A stretch of 64,000 bases of DNA from Ideonella sp. MAG2 (GCA_004359425.1 PTEU01000001.1:98069-162068), one strand, 5' to 3'. Shown: positions 1 to 8,216, counted from the stretch's first letter. Numbers and translations are program-made. Notes: generated from the sequence alone by a model not told the origin.

Positions 1-389
1 ACAGCGAGTGGTTCGAGGTGCCCGAGGCTACGGTGCAGGCCATCCACGCCGCCCGCGCTCGCGGCGGCCGCGTCGTCTCTGTGGGCACCACCGCGCTGCG
101 CGCGCTGGAAAGCGCTGCAGCCATGACCGACCCCCAAGGCCAAGCCCGCCACATTGCCCGCGCCTGCAGCGGCGAGACCGAGATCTTCATCACCCCCGGC
201 TTCAACTTCCGCGTGGTCGACACCCTGGTCACCAACTTCCACCTGCCCAAGAGCACCTTGATGATGCTGGTCAGCGCCTTCGCAGGCTACGAGCAGGTGA
301 TGGCCCTCTACCGCCACGCCATTGAAGCCCGCTACCGCTTCTTCAGCTATGGTGATGCGATGGTCTTGAATCGCAGCACGCATGACTGA
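1..389 (+). CDS. queA: S-adenosylmethionine:tRNA ribosyltransferase-isomerase, C-terminal part (cut by window edge)
   Basis: This is the last ~128 residues of QueA, the enzyme that transfers and isomerises the ribosyl group of SAM onto preQ1-tRNA to give epoxyqueuosine in tRNA wobble modification. The open frame runs in from the window edge with no start. Family-typical stretches visible are [44 protein letters not shown] and the C-terminal [18 protein letters not shown]. The stop codon overlaps the start of the next gene by 8 bp. A second queuosine gene, tgt, appears about 8.5 kb downstream but lacks its N-terminus. Identification rests on recognising the family sequence and is firm. Confidence 0.95.
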   Translation, partial: SEWFEVPEATVQAIHAARARGGRVVSVGTTALRALESAAAMTDPQGQARHIARACSGETEIFITPGFNFRVVDTLVTNFHLPKSTLMMLVSAFAGYEQVMALYRHAIEARYRFFSYGDAMVLNRSTHD

Positions 390-1191
390 GCGCTTGCAGG
401 CCCTGGCGGCCGAGGTCCTGGCCGCCGCCCAAGCCGGGCGGCCCATCCCGCTGCTGAGCAATCGCCCGCAGGGGCTGACTGTGGCAGAGGCCTACACGGT
501 CGCCCATCATCTGCACCAAGGGCACCTGGCCTTGGGTCATCGTCTGGTGGGCCGCAAGCTGGGGCTGACCTACCCGGCGGGCTGGCCTGCGGGCATCACC
601 GCGCCTTTGTGGGCGCGGCTCTATGCCCACACGGTGCAGCTCCTGCCCAGCCACGAGGCCACGCTGGCCGTGGGCACATGGGTGGCCCCCAAGCTGGAGC
701 CCGAGGTGGTGTTCCGCCTGCGCCACGCACCCCGCAGTGCGGCCCTGGCCGACGTGCTGGCCAGCATTGAGGCGGTGGCCCACGGCCTGGAGATCGTCAC
801 CTCCCCTTTCCCCGACTGGACGCATAGCCCTGCCGACAGCATCGCCACCGGTGCCTGCCATGCCGCCTTGCTGGTTGCCCCCTGGCAGCCCTTGAACAGC
901 CTGGGCGCAGACCCGGTGGCTGCGCTGGCCCAGTTCAGCGTGTACCTGCGCTGCGATGGGCAGTTGCGCGCCACCGGCACGCCCGAGCGCGTGATGGGCA
1001 ACCCCTTGCAGGCGCTGGCAGCCCTGGTGCAGGTGCTGGCCCAGCAGCCCAACGCGCCCCCTTTGCAGGCCGGCGAGATCATCACCACCGGCACCTTGTG
1101 CGCCGCCGAGCCCTTTGAGGCCGGGCAGAGGTGGCAAACGCAGTTTGAAGGCTTGAGCCTGGGTGGCATGATCCTCCGCTGTACCGCCTGA
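382..1191 (+). CDS. 2-keto-4-pentenoate hydratase / fumarylacetoacetase-like hydratase
   Basis: A 269-residue protein of the MhpD/HpcG hydratase family, which adds water to 2-hydroxy-penta-2,4-dienoates in meta-cleavage pathways of aromatic breakdown. Support comes from the order of family segments: [12 protein letters not shown] near residue 55, an acidic metal-site region [10 protein letters not shown] near residue 108, [10 protein letters not shown] near 140 and the late GEIITTGTL segment near 230. The ATG lies inside the end of queA, so translation is probably coupled. No other catabolic genes sit next to it, so the true substrate is unknown. Related decarboxylases in the same fold are the main alternative. 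Confidence 0.8.
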   Translation: MTERLQALAAEVLAAAQAGRPIPLLSNRPQGLTVAEAYTVAHHLHQGHLALGHRLVGRKLGLTYPAGWPAGITAPLWARLYAHTVQLLPSHEATLAVGTWVAPKLEPEVVFRLRHAPRSAALADVLASIEAVAHGLEIVTSPFPDWTHSPADSIATGACHAALLVAPWQPLNSLGADPVAALAQFSVYLRCDGQLRATGTPERVMGNPLQALAALVQVLAQQPNAPPLQAGEIITTGTLCAAEPFEAGQRWQTQFEGLSLGGMILRCTA

Positions 1192-1211
1192 GCCCCTACA
1201 CTCTGCATGCT

Positions 1212-1568
1212 ATGCCCGCCAAGTCCATCCAAACGCTTCTCGAAGACTTCCGCCTCCTCAGCGAAGAGGCTCATACCCTGGTGCAAGCCGTCCGCGCCTT
1301 GGTGCCCGCCACCCTGGGTGCCACCCAAGAAGAAGTGAAGTACGGCGGCATCCTCTTTGCTGTAGAGGGCACCTCTTTTGCCGGTGTGTTTGCCTACAAG
1401 CAGCATGTCTCGGTGGAGTTCGGCAGCGGCGCTGCCATCGTCGACCCTCACGGCTGCTTAGAAGGCGCTGGCAAAGGGCGGCGTCACATCAAGCTTCGCA
1501 GCCTGAGTGATATCGCGGACAAGCATCTGGCGGACTATCTGAAGCTGGCACTCCAGGCCGCTCGTTAG
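1212..1568 (+). CDS. DUF1801 domain protein
   Basis: A 118-residue protein resembling the DUF1801/YdhG-like family, small single-domain cytosolic proteins of uncertain function (some relatives are discussed as iron-chaperone-like). The central EEVKYGGILFAVEG region and the following FAYKQHVSVEFGSGA strand pattern, with a late GAGKGRRHIKLRS segment, are typical. The gene starts 20 bp after the hydratase stop and may be cotranscribed with it. No catalytic residues can be assigned. Confidence 0.72.
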   Translation: MPAKSIQTLLEDFRLLSEEAHTLVQAVRALVPATLGATQEEVKYGGILFAVEGTSFAGVFAYKQHVSVEFGSGAAIVDPHGCLEGAGKGRRHIKLRSLSDIADKHLADYLKLALQAAR

Positions 1569-1582
1569 CGGCCCTCGACATT

Positions 1583-1600
1583 CGCGCAACCTTGTGCGCG
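1583..1600. terminator. Weak hairpin after the DUF1801 gene
   Basis: CGCGCA, a 6-nt loop, and TGCGCG form a short perfect stem 14 bp past the DUF1801 stop, followed soon by a short T run (CGCTTTTGC). It is a candidate weak terminator. The remaining gap up to the next gene shows only a G-rich/C-rich complementary pair and no gene. Confidence 0.35.
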
Positions 1601-1700
1601 CAACGCTTTTGCTTCCTCCGCCCCTCTTGCAAAGGGCGGGTCAGGGGGCAGAGCACGGCAGGGTGGTACGTCTGCCCTCAATGAGTTTTTGGAGACATGA

Positions 1701-2270
1701 ATGATGGAAACCAAGGCCATAGGAGCAGGCGCGTTCCTGATCCAAAATTTTCTGAGCCCTGAGGAGTGTCAGCACTACATTGCCCAGAGTGAGCGCCGAG
1801 GCTTCGAGGAAGCCGTCATCGCCACCGACAACGGTGCGCAACTGCTCAAAGAGGCCCGGAACAACGACCGAATCGTCTTTGATGACGTCGCACTGGCTGA
1901 GGCGCTGTTTCAACGGGCGTCACCCTTGCTGCCCTCAGTTTTGGACGGCTGGGCTCTGTCGGGATTCAATGAGCGATTCCGCTTCTATCGCTACCAATCC
2001 GAGCAGTTTTTCAAGCTGCACCTGGACGGCACCTTCAGGCGGAGTCCCGACGAAGAGAGCGCCTTGACCTTCTTGATCTACCTGAACGATGACTTTGCCG
2101 GCGGCCATACGGACTTCATCTGGGAGACGGTTGCTCCACGCGCGGGCATGGCTCTGGTGTTTCCGCACCGCTTGATGCATCAAGGATCGTCGGTGACCGA
2201 AGGGGTGAAGTATGTTTTGCGGACGGATGTGATGTATCGACGGCTTGCCGCTGCGGCAGTTTCATGCTGA
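1701..2270 (+). CDS. 2-oxoglutarate/Fe(II)-dependent oxygenase (prolyl-4-hydroxylase-like)
   Basis: A 189-residue single-domain oxygenase of the P4H-alpha type, which couples oxidative decarboxylation of 2-oxoglutarate to hydroxylation of a target. The iron triad is readable: H107 and D109 in KLHLDGTF, and a distal histidine H160 in FPHRLMHQGSSV. R174 in YVLRTDVMY is the expected 2-oxoglutarate carboxylate ligand. A GGAGA ribosome-binding sequence precedes the start, and a second in-frame ATG follows immediately. The substrate is unknown; free-standing bacterial members can act on proteins, amino acids or small molecules. It stands alone between unrelated genes. Confidence 0.82.
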   Translation: MMETKAIGAGAFLIQNFLSPEECQHYIAQSERRGFEEAVIATDNGAQLLKEARNNDRIVFDDVALAEALFQRASPLLPSVLDGWALSGFNERFRFYRYQSEQFFKLHLDGTFRRSPDEESALTFLIYLNDDFAGGHTDFIWETVAPRAGMALVFPHRLMHQGSSVTEGVKYVLRTDVMYRRLAAAAVSC

Positions 2271-2369
2271 TGGGGAGACTGCGTCTGAATATTTTTGCTT
2301 GGGCTTGAATCCAATCGGGTGTCCGCCCGCATCCAAGTCATCATCACCCCACTGACTAAGGAGCAAACC

Positions 2370-2756
2370 ATGGGACCGGACACCTTGAAGCACCTGTTTG
2401 GCTTGATGATTCCCATCATCGCGCTGTGCATTCCCATCGTCGCCATCGTGGCGGGCATCCGCATGAAGATGGCGCGGGAGCAACTGATGCATGAAACCGT
2501 GCGCCAACTGGCTGAGCGCGGCCAGCCCATCCCACCCGAGCTGTTGAACGCGCAACTGCGCGAGGCCAAGCCCGGTGGTTGGACACCGGCCGCCAACCTG
2601 CGCGGCGGCGCCATCAACACGGCCGTGGGTTTGGGCTTGATCCTTATGTTCTCGGTGATGCAGCCCGGCAGTTGGTTGTGGTCCATCGGCTGCATTCCGC
2701 TGTTCATTGGTGTTGCGCTGCTCTTGCTGTGGCGCATGGAGCGCGACAAGGCTTGA
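2370..2756 (+). CDS. Small membrane protein (DUF6249-like)
   Basis: A 128-residue protein with one N-terminal membrane segment (about residues 9-28), a cytosolic charged stretch containing AERGQPIPPELL, and two closely spaced C-terminal membrane segments. I chose the ATG at 2370 because an AAGGAG site sits 7 bp upstream; the longer frame back to 2295 has no such site. It is followed by an ECF sigma factor and its probable anti-sigma factor, an arrangement in which DUF6249-type proteins are often seen. A role in sensing envelope state for that sigma factor is inference only. Confidence 0.7.
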   Translation: MGPDTLKHLFGLMIPIIALCIPIVAIVAGIRMKMAREQLMHETVRQLAERGQPIPPELLNAQLREAKPGGWTPAANLRGGAINTAVGLGLILMFSVMQPGSWLWSIGCIPLFIGVALLLLWRMERDKA

Positions 2757-2772
2757 TCGCGGCCTGACGCCG

Positions 2773-3363
2773 GTGACCCCCCGCGACGACGCCGCCCAGG
2801 ACCTGGCCTGGGTGCAGCAGGTGCAGCGCCACGGCGACCGCACGGCCTTTGCGCAACTGATCCGGCACCACCAAGGCCCGCTGCGCGCGCTGTTGCGGCG
2901 GCTGTGTGGCGGCCAAGTGGCCCTGGCGGACGAGCTGGCGCAAGAGGCTTGCCTGCGCGCCTGGCAAGCGCTGCCCGGCTTTCGGGGTGACGCGCAGGTG
3001 CGCACCTGGCTCTACCGCTTGGCCTACAACGAGTTTCTGCAACACCGTCGGCGGGCCGAGAGCCAGTTGGTGGCCGCCAGCGAGCCGCTGCCAGAACACG
3101 ACGAGGCGACAGCCTCGGCTGGCGCGCCGCTGGCCCGATCCGTGGCCATGAGCCTGGATGTGCAAAAGGCCTTGATGCAACTCAGCCCGGCCGAGCGTGA
3201 CGCGGTGGTGTGTTGCTGCATGGCCGAGTTCTCGCACAGCGAGGCGGCTGAGGTGCTGGGCTGGCCCTTGGGCACCGTCAAGACCCATGTGTTGCGCGGC
3301 CGTGCCAAGCTTCAAACCCTCTTGGCCGCCTGGGCGCCCACACCCTCAGGAGATGCGACATGA
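2773..3363 (+). CDS. ECF-type RNA polymerase sigma factor
   Basis: A ~196-residue sigma-70 family protein with only regions 2 and 4. Region 2 is seen as ADELAQEACLRAWQALPGF followed by VRTWLYRLAYNEF. Region 4 is seen as LSPAERDAVVCC then SEAAEVLGWPLGTVKTHVLRG, a helix-turn-helix ending in the promoter-recognition helix. The start is uncertain: a GTG at 2773 gives a compact protein beginning MTPRDDAAQ, while an ATG at 2707 inside the previous gene adds 22 residues. The stop overlaps the next gene by 4 bp (ATGA), as usual for a sigma/anti-sigma pair. Confidence 0.85.
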   Translation: MTPRDDAAQDLAWVQQVQRHGDRTAFAQLIRHHQGPLRALLRRLCGGQVALADELAQEACLRAWQALPGFRGDAQVRTWLYRLAYNEFLQHRRRAESQLVAASEPLPEHDEATASAGAPLARSVAMSLDVQKALMQLSPAERDAVVCCCMAEFSHSEAAEVLGWPLGTVKTHVLRGRAKLQTLLAAWAPTPSGDAT

Positions 3364-3764
3364 CAAAGCGCGACGATTGGCTAGACAGCCTGCTGCAGCA
3401 AGCCGCGCAGGCAGACGAACCGGCTGACGACGGCTTCACCGACGCCGTGCTGCGCGCCTTGCCCGCCACGGTGCCACTGGCCGCTGCGGCTCCCGTTGTG
3501 GCGTCGCGCTGGGGCGCCGCCTTTTGGCGACCGGTGCTCACCTGCCTGGGGCTGGCACTGTTGTTGCTGTGTCTGGCCGCGCTCTGGCCTCAATGGCAAG
3601 CAGCAGCGGCCTGGTGGGGGGTGCTGGCGCAGCAGCCCGCGGCTTGGGCCGACCCGCGCTTCACCACCCAGTGGCTGGAGCCGCTGCTGGCGCTGGCCGC
3701 GCCCGTGGGCTTGTGGCTGTGGTGGTCGTTGTCCCTAGCGCAAGAACGTTGGTCGGCCGCCTGA
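3360..3764 (+). CDS. Probable anti-sigma factor, membrane-anchored
   Basis: A 134-residue protein starting inside the sigma-factor stop codon. The N-terminal ~40 residues (DDWLDSLLQQAAQADEPADDGF) are acidic and helical, as in sigma-binding domains. Two hydrophobic stretches follow, around residues 58-78 and 103-125. No zinc-binding HxxxCxxC motif is present, so it is not a ZAS-type anti-sigma. The assignment rests mainly on position and layout. It would tether the sigma factor at the inner membrane until an envelope signal releases it; the signal is not evident. Confidence 0.6.
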   Translation: MTKRDDWLDSLLQQAAQADEPADDGFTDAVLRALPATVPLAAAAPVVASRWGAAFWRPVLTCLGLALLLLCLAALWPQWQAAAAWWGVLAQQPAAWADPRFTTQWLEPLLALAAPVGLWLWWSLSLAQERWSAA

Positions 3765-3838
3765 TTCCGCTTCTCAATCATCCGAGTCGTTGTTGCGTCG
3801 CCTCGCCGCGCTCAACCACTGTCTTCGGCTTCGCGCGT

Positions 3839-4261
3839 TCAGCGCGCCCGCAGCACCATCTGCGTGCAGCGGAACATCACCAGCGTTTTGCCGGTTTCGC
3901 GGTGGGTCACGGTGGCGTCCCACACTTGCGTGCTGCCGCCCAGGTGCACGGCGCGGGCCACGCACGCCACGGTGCCATCGCGGGCGGTGCCCAGGTGGTT
4001 GGACTTCAGCTCAATGGTGGTGAAGCCGGTCGCGCCTTCGGGCAGGTTGGCAGCGCAGCCATAGCCCGCGCAGGTGTCGGCCAAGGTCACCAAGGCTCCG
4101 GCGTGCAAAAAGCCGTTCGGGGCCATGAGCTGGGGGCGCACCGCCAGTTCGCCCCGCACCTCGGGGCCTTCGACTTGGGTGATGACAATGCCCAAATAGC
4201 CGGGCAACACTTGGCGGCCAATTTCATTAAAGCGTTGCAAGTCCATCACGGGCTCCGTCAA
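3839..4261 (-). CDS. PaaI-family hotdog thioesterase
   Basis: A 140-residue acyl-CoA thioesterase-like protein. The hotdog signature is seen as APNGFLHAGALVTLADTCAGYGC, containing the family's HxGxxxxLxDxxxG pattern, followed by the TTIELKSNHLGTARDGTV strand. Related proteins hydrolyse phenylacetyl-CoA and other thioesters in the cytosol. It reads leftward and its first codons overlap the 3' end of the alpha/beta hydrolase upstream by 35 bp, so the two are very probably cotranscribed together with the TetR gene. Confidence 0.85.
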   Translation of the reverse strand: MTEPVMDLQRFNEIGRQVLPGYLGIVITQVEGPEVRGELAVRPQLMAPNGFLHAGALVTLADTCAGYGCAANLPEGATGFTTIELKSNHLGTARDGTVACVARAVHLGGSTQVWDATVTHRETGKTLVMFRCTQMVLRAR

Positions 4262-5102
4262 AGAAGTTCAAGCTGTCATCCCACAGCGCTTGGGCATGGG
4301 GTCGGAAGTAGCCCATATGGCCAATATGGCCGAGGCTTTGGCGCGGGTTCAAGTCATGGCAACGCCAGGGGGCTTGGCTATAACCGGCCATAAAGGCGTC
4401 ACGAGAGCGGGGCAGAGCCCAGAGGTCGTCCAGTGCGTTGATAGCCAAGATGGGCGTGCGCACCTGGGCAAAGCGCTGGGCCATGTCGGGCAGAGCGGGG
4501 TCGTCAAAAAAGTAGTGTGGGAAATGGCACCAGCGCCGCCAGTCACGGTACACCCCCAGGGGTAGGTCTTCGCCCATGCCCAGCAAGCTCCAGGGCAGAT
4601 AGCCCCACAAGCGCGTGGCCAGCGGCCCCAGCACATGCCACATCACCCACACCCGTGCTCGCTCGGCGATAGGCATCCAGCCGTGCCAGCCGGCGCCTAC
4701 GCCAAAAAAGCAAGCCGCGTGCACCCGCGCGTGTTCAGGCTGCAAGCCTAAAGCGTGCCCGCCATACGAGTGCCCCACCCAGTACAGCGGCGCATCTTGA
4801 GGCACCTGGGCCACCAGTGCGGCCAAGTCCTTCTCGGCCCAGTCCAAGTAGCGCATCTCAAAGCCCCGCAGCGAGGCGGGCTTGGAACCACCCACACCGC
4901 GGTAGTCCAGCGTCCAGACCTCGAAGCCGCGTGTGGTGGCGTGCTCGGCAAATCTCCGGTAAAAGCGCTGCGGCACGGCCGTGGCCGGGGCCACCACCAA
5001 GTGGCCCCGCTTGTGCCCAGTGGCGGGATAGCGGGTAGCGGCGAGGGCATAGCCGTCGGTGGCTGGGAGGCTAAAGGCTTGCGCCTCAACAGTGTTGCTC
5101 AT
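4227..5102 (-). CDS. Alpha/beta hydrolase
   Basis: A 291-residue alpha/beta-fold hydrolase. The nucleophile elbow is GHSYGG with S112. The conserved LDYRGVGGS turn precedes it, and a late NALDDLWA segment with GHIGHMGYF supplies plausible acid and histidine residues. A cap region rich in tryptophan lies between. The substrate cannot be read from sequence; esterase, lipase or lactonase activity is possible. The start codon overlaps the TetR stop (ATGAGCAAC region), so it lies in a three-gene leftward operon of regulator, hydrolase and thioesterase. Regulation by the TetR protein is likely. Confidence 0.85.
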   Translation of the reverse strand: MSNTVEAQAFSLPATDGYALAATRYPATGHKRGHLVVAPATAVPQRFYRRFAEHATTRGFEVWTLDYRGVGGSKPASLRGFEMRYLDWAEKDLAALVAQVPQDAPLYWVGHSYGGHALGLQPEHARVHAACFFGVGAGWHGWMPIAERARVWVMWHVLGPLATRLWGYLPWSLLGMGEDLPLGVYRDWRRWCHFPHYFFDDPALPDMAQRFAQVRTPILAINALDDLWALPRSRDAFMAGYSQAPWRCHDLNPRQSLGHIGHMGYFRPHAQALWDDSLNFFDGARDGLATL

Positions 5103-5689
5103 GGGGTGGGTGGGTTCAGGGTGTCGAGCAAGTCCAGCAAGGCTGCGGCGCTGTCGGCCATGGGGCCCGTGTGACCGGCCACGCGAGCTTGCAGCAGGGC
5201 ACCTTCGTAGGTGGAGACCACCAGCGCGGCCAAGCGCTGGGCCTGGGGGGCGGGCAGGCCGCCGCGTGCCAACAGCAGCGCTATGCGCTCGCGGATGGCG
5301 GCAAAGCCCTGGGCCAAGGCCTGGCGCAAGGCGGTGTCTTGGGCGGTGGACTCCAGCGCCACCGTGGCCAGCGGGCAGCCACGCTCAAACTGGCCGCGCT
5401 CTAGTTGCTGGAGCCCGGCCGCAAACCAGCCGCGCAGCATGGGCAGCGGGTCGGCCTGTTGGGCCAAGAGCTCATCCAGCGCGCGGGTGATGTGGGCCAC
5501 AGTGGCCTCAATGGCCGCCACAGCCAGCGCGGTCTTGCCACCGGGGAAGTGGTGATACAGCACGCCCTTAGGTGCCTGAGCCCGGGCCAGCAACTCGTTG
5601 AGCCCCACGCCATGCAGGCCGCGCTGCTGCAGCGCCTGGGACATGGCGCGCACCAAGCGGTCTCGGGTTCCCAGGTCGGTGGAGGTCAT
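5099..5689 (-). CDS. TetR/AcrR-family transcriptional regulator
   Basis: A 196-residue repressor. The N-terminal helix-turn-helix is clear (GLHGVGLNELLARAQAPKGVLYHHFPGGK in segments, recognition helix around residues 36-46), and the C-terminal ligand domain begins with an RGCPLATVALE-type motif typical of the LmrA/YxaF-like subgroup. It probably represses its own operon: a perfect TAGACC-N4-GGTCTA palindrome lies just upstream. The hydrolase and thioesterase follow with overlapping codons. The inducing ligand is unknown. Confidence 0.9.
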   Translation of the reverse strand: MTSTDLGTRDRLVRAMSQALQQRGLHGVGLNELLARAQAPKGVLYHHFPGGKTALAVAAIEATVAHITRALDELLAQQADPLPMLRGWFAAGLQQLERGQFERGCPLATVALESTAQDTALRQALAQGFAAIRERIALLLARGGLPAPQAQRLAALVVSTYEGALLQARVAGHTGPMADSAAALLDLLDTLNPPTP

Positions 5690-5703
5690 GGCACGGCAGT
5701 CTA

Positions 5704-5719
5704 TAGACCAGTCGGTCTA
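5704..5719. promoter_or_regulatory. TetR operator, TAGACC-N4-GGTCTA
   Basis: A perfect 6+6 bp palindrome with spacer AGTC sits 15 bp upstream of the TetR start and before the rightward sugar dehydrogenase. The layout matches the box bound by E. coli NemR and similar TetR-family repressors. It probably controls the leftward operon and possibly the divergent gene. Confidence 0.7.
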
Positions 5720-5776
5720 GTGTCAAACACTGGCTGGGGGTGGCTGGCTGGGAGTGGCTGTCGTCGAGGTGCGATC

Positions 5777-6650
5777 ATGTGGGGCATGACAAAGAATCGA
5801 TGTCGACATGAGTGGCTCGCCGCACTGGTGCTGGCAGCCGGGTGGTTTGGGAAGGTGGCGTGGGCAGCCCCGGTGGCTTACGTGCCCTCCGGCCAATGCG
5901 CGGGCTACCCGCGCCTGGCCATCACCGCGCCCAAGGGCTGGTGCGTGGGCCTGGTGGCGGACGCGCGCGACGGCCTGCGCATGCCGCGCCGATTGCTGGA
6001 GGTGGCGCCAGGCCGCTTCTGGATTACGGACATGGGCAACTGGGAGCCGCGCCGTGGCCGCTTGCTGGAGCTGCGCACCAACGGCCAGCCCGGCACCGCC
6101 GGGCGTGTCACCGTGCTGGCCGAAGGGCTGGACCGCCCACATGGCCTGGCCAAGGGGCCGGACGGCCGCATCTACATTGGCGAGGCGGGCAGCTTGTGGC
6201 GCACACCGGTGGGGGCCAAGGTCGAGCGGACACCACGGCTGGCCCTATTGCGTGACGGACGCCAAAGGCCGCAGCGTGGTGGCCAAGGGCTATGAAGGCC
6301 GCGTGCGCTGCGAGGCCGCCCCCTACAAAGCCCCGGCCATGGCCTGGCCCGCGCATGTGGCGCCGCTGCAGTTGCTGGCCCCGCCCGCCAGCCCCACCAG
6401 CCCCTGGGCAGGCAAACTGCTGGCGGTGTGGCACGGCTACCGGGCTGAGGGCCACCGCATCGTCGCTTGGCGGCTGGATGCACAAGGCCAGCCTCAAGGC
6501 CCGCGTGAAGACCTCTTGAATGGCTGGGACGAACAGCCCGGCCTTCGCCCGCGCGGCACCCCCGCCGGGGCCACGGTGGACAGCCAGGGCCGCCTCTGGG
6601 TGGTGGAAGACCGCAACCGCACCGTACTGGTGGTGGCCCCTGAAAACTGA
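5777..6650 (+). pseudogene. PQQ-dependent sugar dehydrogenase-like secreted protein, disrupted by internal deletion
   Basis: The first part encodes a signal peptide (LAALVLAAGWFGKVAWA then AP) and the start of a soluble beta-propeller dehydrogenase (APKGWCVGLVADARDGLRMPR, LDRPHGLAKGPDGRIYIGEAG). At about 6224-6231 the frame changes. The matching C-terminal half continues in the next frame from GHHGWPYCVTDAKG to the stop at 6650 and ends GATVDSQGRLWVVEDRNRT. Compared with the family, a central block of roughly 100-200 residues between the two halves is missing. This is a deletion rather than a single-base frameshift. The product as read would not be functional. Confidence 0.75.
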
Positions 6651-6662
6651 GAGACTGAGCCC

Positions 6663-7082
6663 ATGAATACCTTCACCAACACACGCACCTTGCCGGCAAC
6701 GCCCGAAGCCGTGTTTGCGGCCCTCACCACGCCAGATCGCTTAGCGCGCTGGTGGGGCCCAGCGGGCTTCAGCAATCGCTTTGAGGTGTGTGAGGTCCAG
6801 CCCGGCGGGCGCTGGGTGTTTGACATGATCGGCCCCGATGGCACCGTCTATGCCAATGAGTCAGTGTTCCAGCACATCGAGCCCAACCGGCAGGTGGTGG
6901 TCCGCCACACCTGCGCCCCGCTGTTCACGCTGAGCATCACGCTGGAGCCCGTGGCGGAAGGCACTCTGCTGCAGTGGCAACAGGTGTTTGACGACGCCGC
7001 TTTTGCCCGGGCGGCGGCGCACATTTTGGTGCCGGCTAACGAGCAAAATCTTGATCGATTGCAGGCGGAAATACAACCCTGA
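6663..7082 (+). CDS. SRPBCC / AHSA1-like domain protein
   Basis: A 139-residue START-like fold protein of the AHSA1 (Aha1 C-terminal) group. TPEAVFAALTTPDRLARWWGPAGF at the N-terminus and PGGRWVFDMIGPDGTVYANE in the middle are diagnostic. Such proteins bind hydrophobic ligands in a cavity; the bacterial members have no agreed function. It begins 12 bp after the broken dehydrogenase and is followed by two more small genes in the same direction, suggesting one transcript. Confidence 0.85.
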   Translation: MNTFTNTRTLPATPEAVFAALTTPDRLARWWGPAGFSNRFEVCEVQPGGRWVFDMIGPDGTVYANESVFQHIEPNRQVVVRHTCAPLFTLSITLEPVAEGTLLQWQQVFDDAAFARAAAHILVPANEQNLDRLQAEIQP

Positions 7083-7093
7083 GAGGAGCCCTC

Positions 7094-7426
7094 ATGCCCA
7101 GGCTAGAGTTGTTGGAAGACGAGATTGGCCGCAAGCTGCAAGAAGCGCAGCAGACCGGCGAGCTGGCCGCTGCCAAAGGCTACGGCCAGCCCTTGCAGCA
7201 CAGCGAGGGTTGGGAGCAAACCCCCGATGAGTGGCGCATGCCCTTCAAGATCTTGAAGGATGCGGGCGTGGTGCCGCACGAGGTGGAGATGATGCAAGAG
7301 CGCGCCCTGCTGCGTACGGCTCTGGAAAATCTTCCTGCCGGGGCCGACCGCGATCAAGCGCTGAAGCGCTTGGCAGAGTTGGAGCAAGCCATTGCCTTGA
7401 GGCTAGAGGCTTTGCAAAGGAGATAG
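7094..7426 (+). CDS. DnaJ-family DUF1992 protein
   Basis: A 110-residue protein matching the DUF1992 domain found alone in bacteria and in eukaryotic DnaJC28. Segments are LEDEIGRKLQEAQQTGELA, then GWEQTPDEWRMPFKILKDAGVVPHEVEM, then a C-terminal helical region. There is no J-domain HPD motif, so it is not itself a Hsp70 stimulator. It starts 11 bp after the preceding gene and sits 3 bp before the next one, so it is part of a tight cluster of small proteins. Confidence 0.8.
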   Translation: MPRLELLEDEIGRKLQEAQQTGELAAAKGYGQPLQHSEGWEQTPDEWRMPFKILKDAGVVPHEVEMMQERALLRTALENLPAGADRDQALKRLAELEQAIALRLEALQRR

Positions 7427-7429
7427 GGC

Positions 7430-7810
7430 ATGGCCGGTGACCAACTCGATCATTTCTTCATCGAACCTTCGGACTTTGATGCCGCTGTCGCTTTTTACCG
7501 CGATGGCCTTGGCTGGAAGACCCGCTTCGAATGGGGTGGGCAGGGACAACCAAGGGGGATGGCCCTCGGCCATGGCGACATCGGTGTCGTCTTGGCTGAG
7601 AGACATCCTGCCGACGATCATTCCAAGAGCCATGGTATCCATGGACATCGACCGACCTTGCATTTCAAGGTGGCGGATCTGGATGCCCGCTATGCGGAAC
7701 TGCAAGCGCTGGGATTGCCCTTGTTTGCGCCAGAGGCCACCCACTGGGGGACGCGATGGTTTGTGGTGCGGGACCCCGACGGGAACCTGATGGCGTTTGA
7801 GTCCAGCTGA
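7430..7810 (+). CDS. VOC-family (glyoxalase/dioxygenase-like) protein
   Basis: A 126-residue vicinal oxygen chelate protein. The paired beta-alpha-beta-beta-beta modules are seen as DFDAAVAFYRDGLGWKTRFEW at the N-terminus and ADLDARYAELQALGLPLF with the closing WFVVRDPDGNLMAFESS. Family members bind a divalent metal and act as glyoxalases, ring-cleaving dioxygenases or antibiotic-binding proteins; which applies here is not visible. It begins 3 bp after the DUF1992 gene. Confidence 0.85.
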   Translation: MAGDQLDHFFIEPSDFDAAVAFYRDGLGWKTRFEWGGQGQPRGMALGHGDIGVVLAERHPADDHSKSHGIHGHRPTLHFKVADLDARYAELQALGLPLFAPEATHWGTRWFVVRDPDGNLMAFESS

Positions 7811-7831
7811 TTCGTGCTGCTGCGTGCCCGA

Positions 7832-7855
7832 GCAAGGCGAACATCAGCGCCTTGC
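7832..7855. terminator. Hairpin between convergent genes
   Basis: GCAAGGCG and CGCCTTGC form a perfect 8-bp stem with an 8-nt loop in the gap between the rightward VOC gene and the leftward DUF2834 gene. There is no strong T run on either side, so it may work weakly or in both directions. Confidence 0.4.
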
Positions 7856-7868
7856 GCGTGGCTTTCAC

Positions 7869-8150
7869 TCACGGCTTGCGTCGCGTTAGCAAATAGAGCA
7901 GCGGCCCGAAAGAGCCTGCCACCAAGGTCAGGCCTATCCAGGGCCAGACGTTGCGGCCCAGGGCGCGGGCGTCGTGCCACATCCAGATCATCACCAGGGT
8001 CAGCGCGATCACCAGGTCGGCAAACACCTGGGCCGGGCCCCAGCTCTTGAAGTGCGGCTCAAAGATGCCCCAGAAGCCGTGGTGCCACAGCGCCACGGCA
8101 GTGAGGGCGCCAAACAAGATCAGGGTCAGCGTGAGCAAGATGCGTTGCAT
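7869..8150 (-). CDS. DUF2834 membrane protein
   Basis: A 93-residue inner-membrane protein with three hydrophobic segments (about residues 4-22, 42-60 and 68-86). The middle part, WGPAQVFADLVIALTLVMIWMWHDAR, matches the DUF2834 family. The start at 8150 (MQRILLTL) puts the first membrane helix at the N-terminus; the longer frame adds only charged residues. Function unknown. It is divergent from the Xre-family gene, and the gap between them contains an inverted repeat. Confidence 0.75.
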   Translation of the reverse strand: MQRILLTLTLILFGALTAVALWHHGFWGIFEPHFKSWGPAQVFADLVIALTLVMIWMWHDARALGRNVWPWIGLTLVAGSFGPLLYLLTRRKP

Positions 8151-8195
8151 GGTCAACCAGCGTCGAATTGAAGAGACCTGCAGTGTCTCCCTGTC

Positions 8196-8216
8196 AGGTA
8201 ATGGCTGCAATTACCT
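8196..8216. promoter_or_regulatory. Inverted repeat AGGTAAT-N7-ATTACCT, likely regulator operator
   Basis: A perfect 7+7 bp inverted repeat with a 7-bp spacer lies between the divergent DUF2834 gene and the Xre-family regulator, 46 bp before the regulator's ATG. Position and symmetry suggest an autoregulatory operator. Confidence 0.55.
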
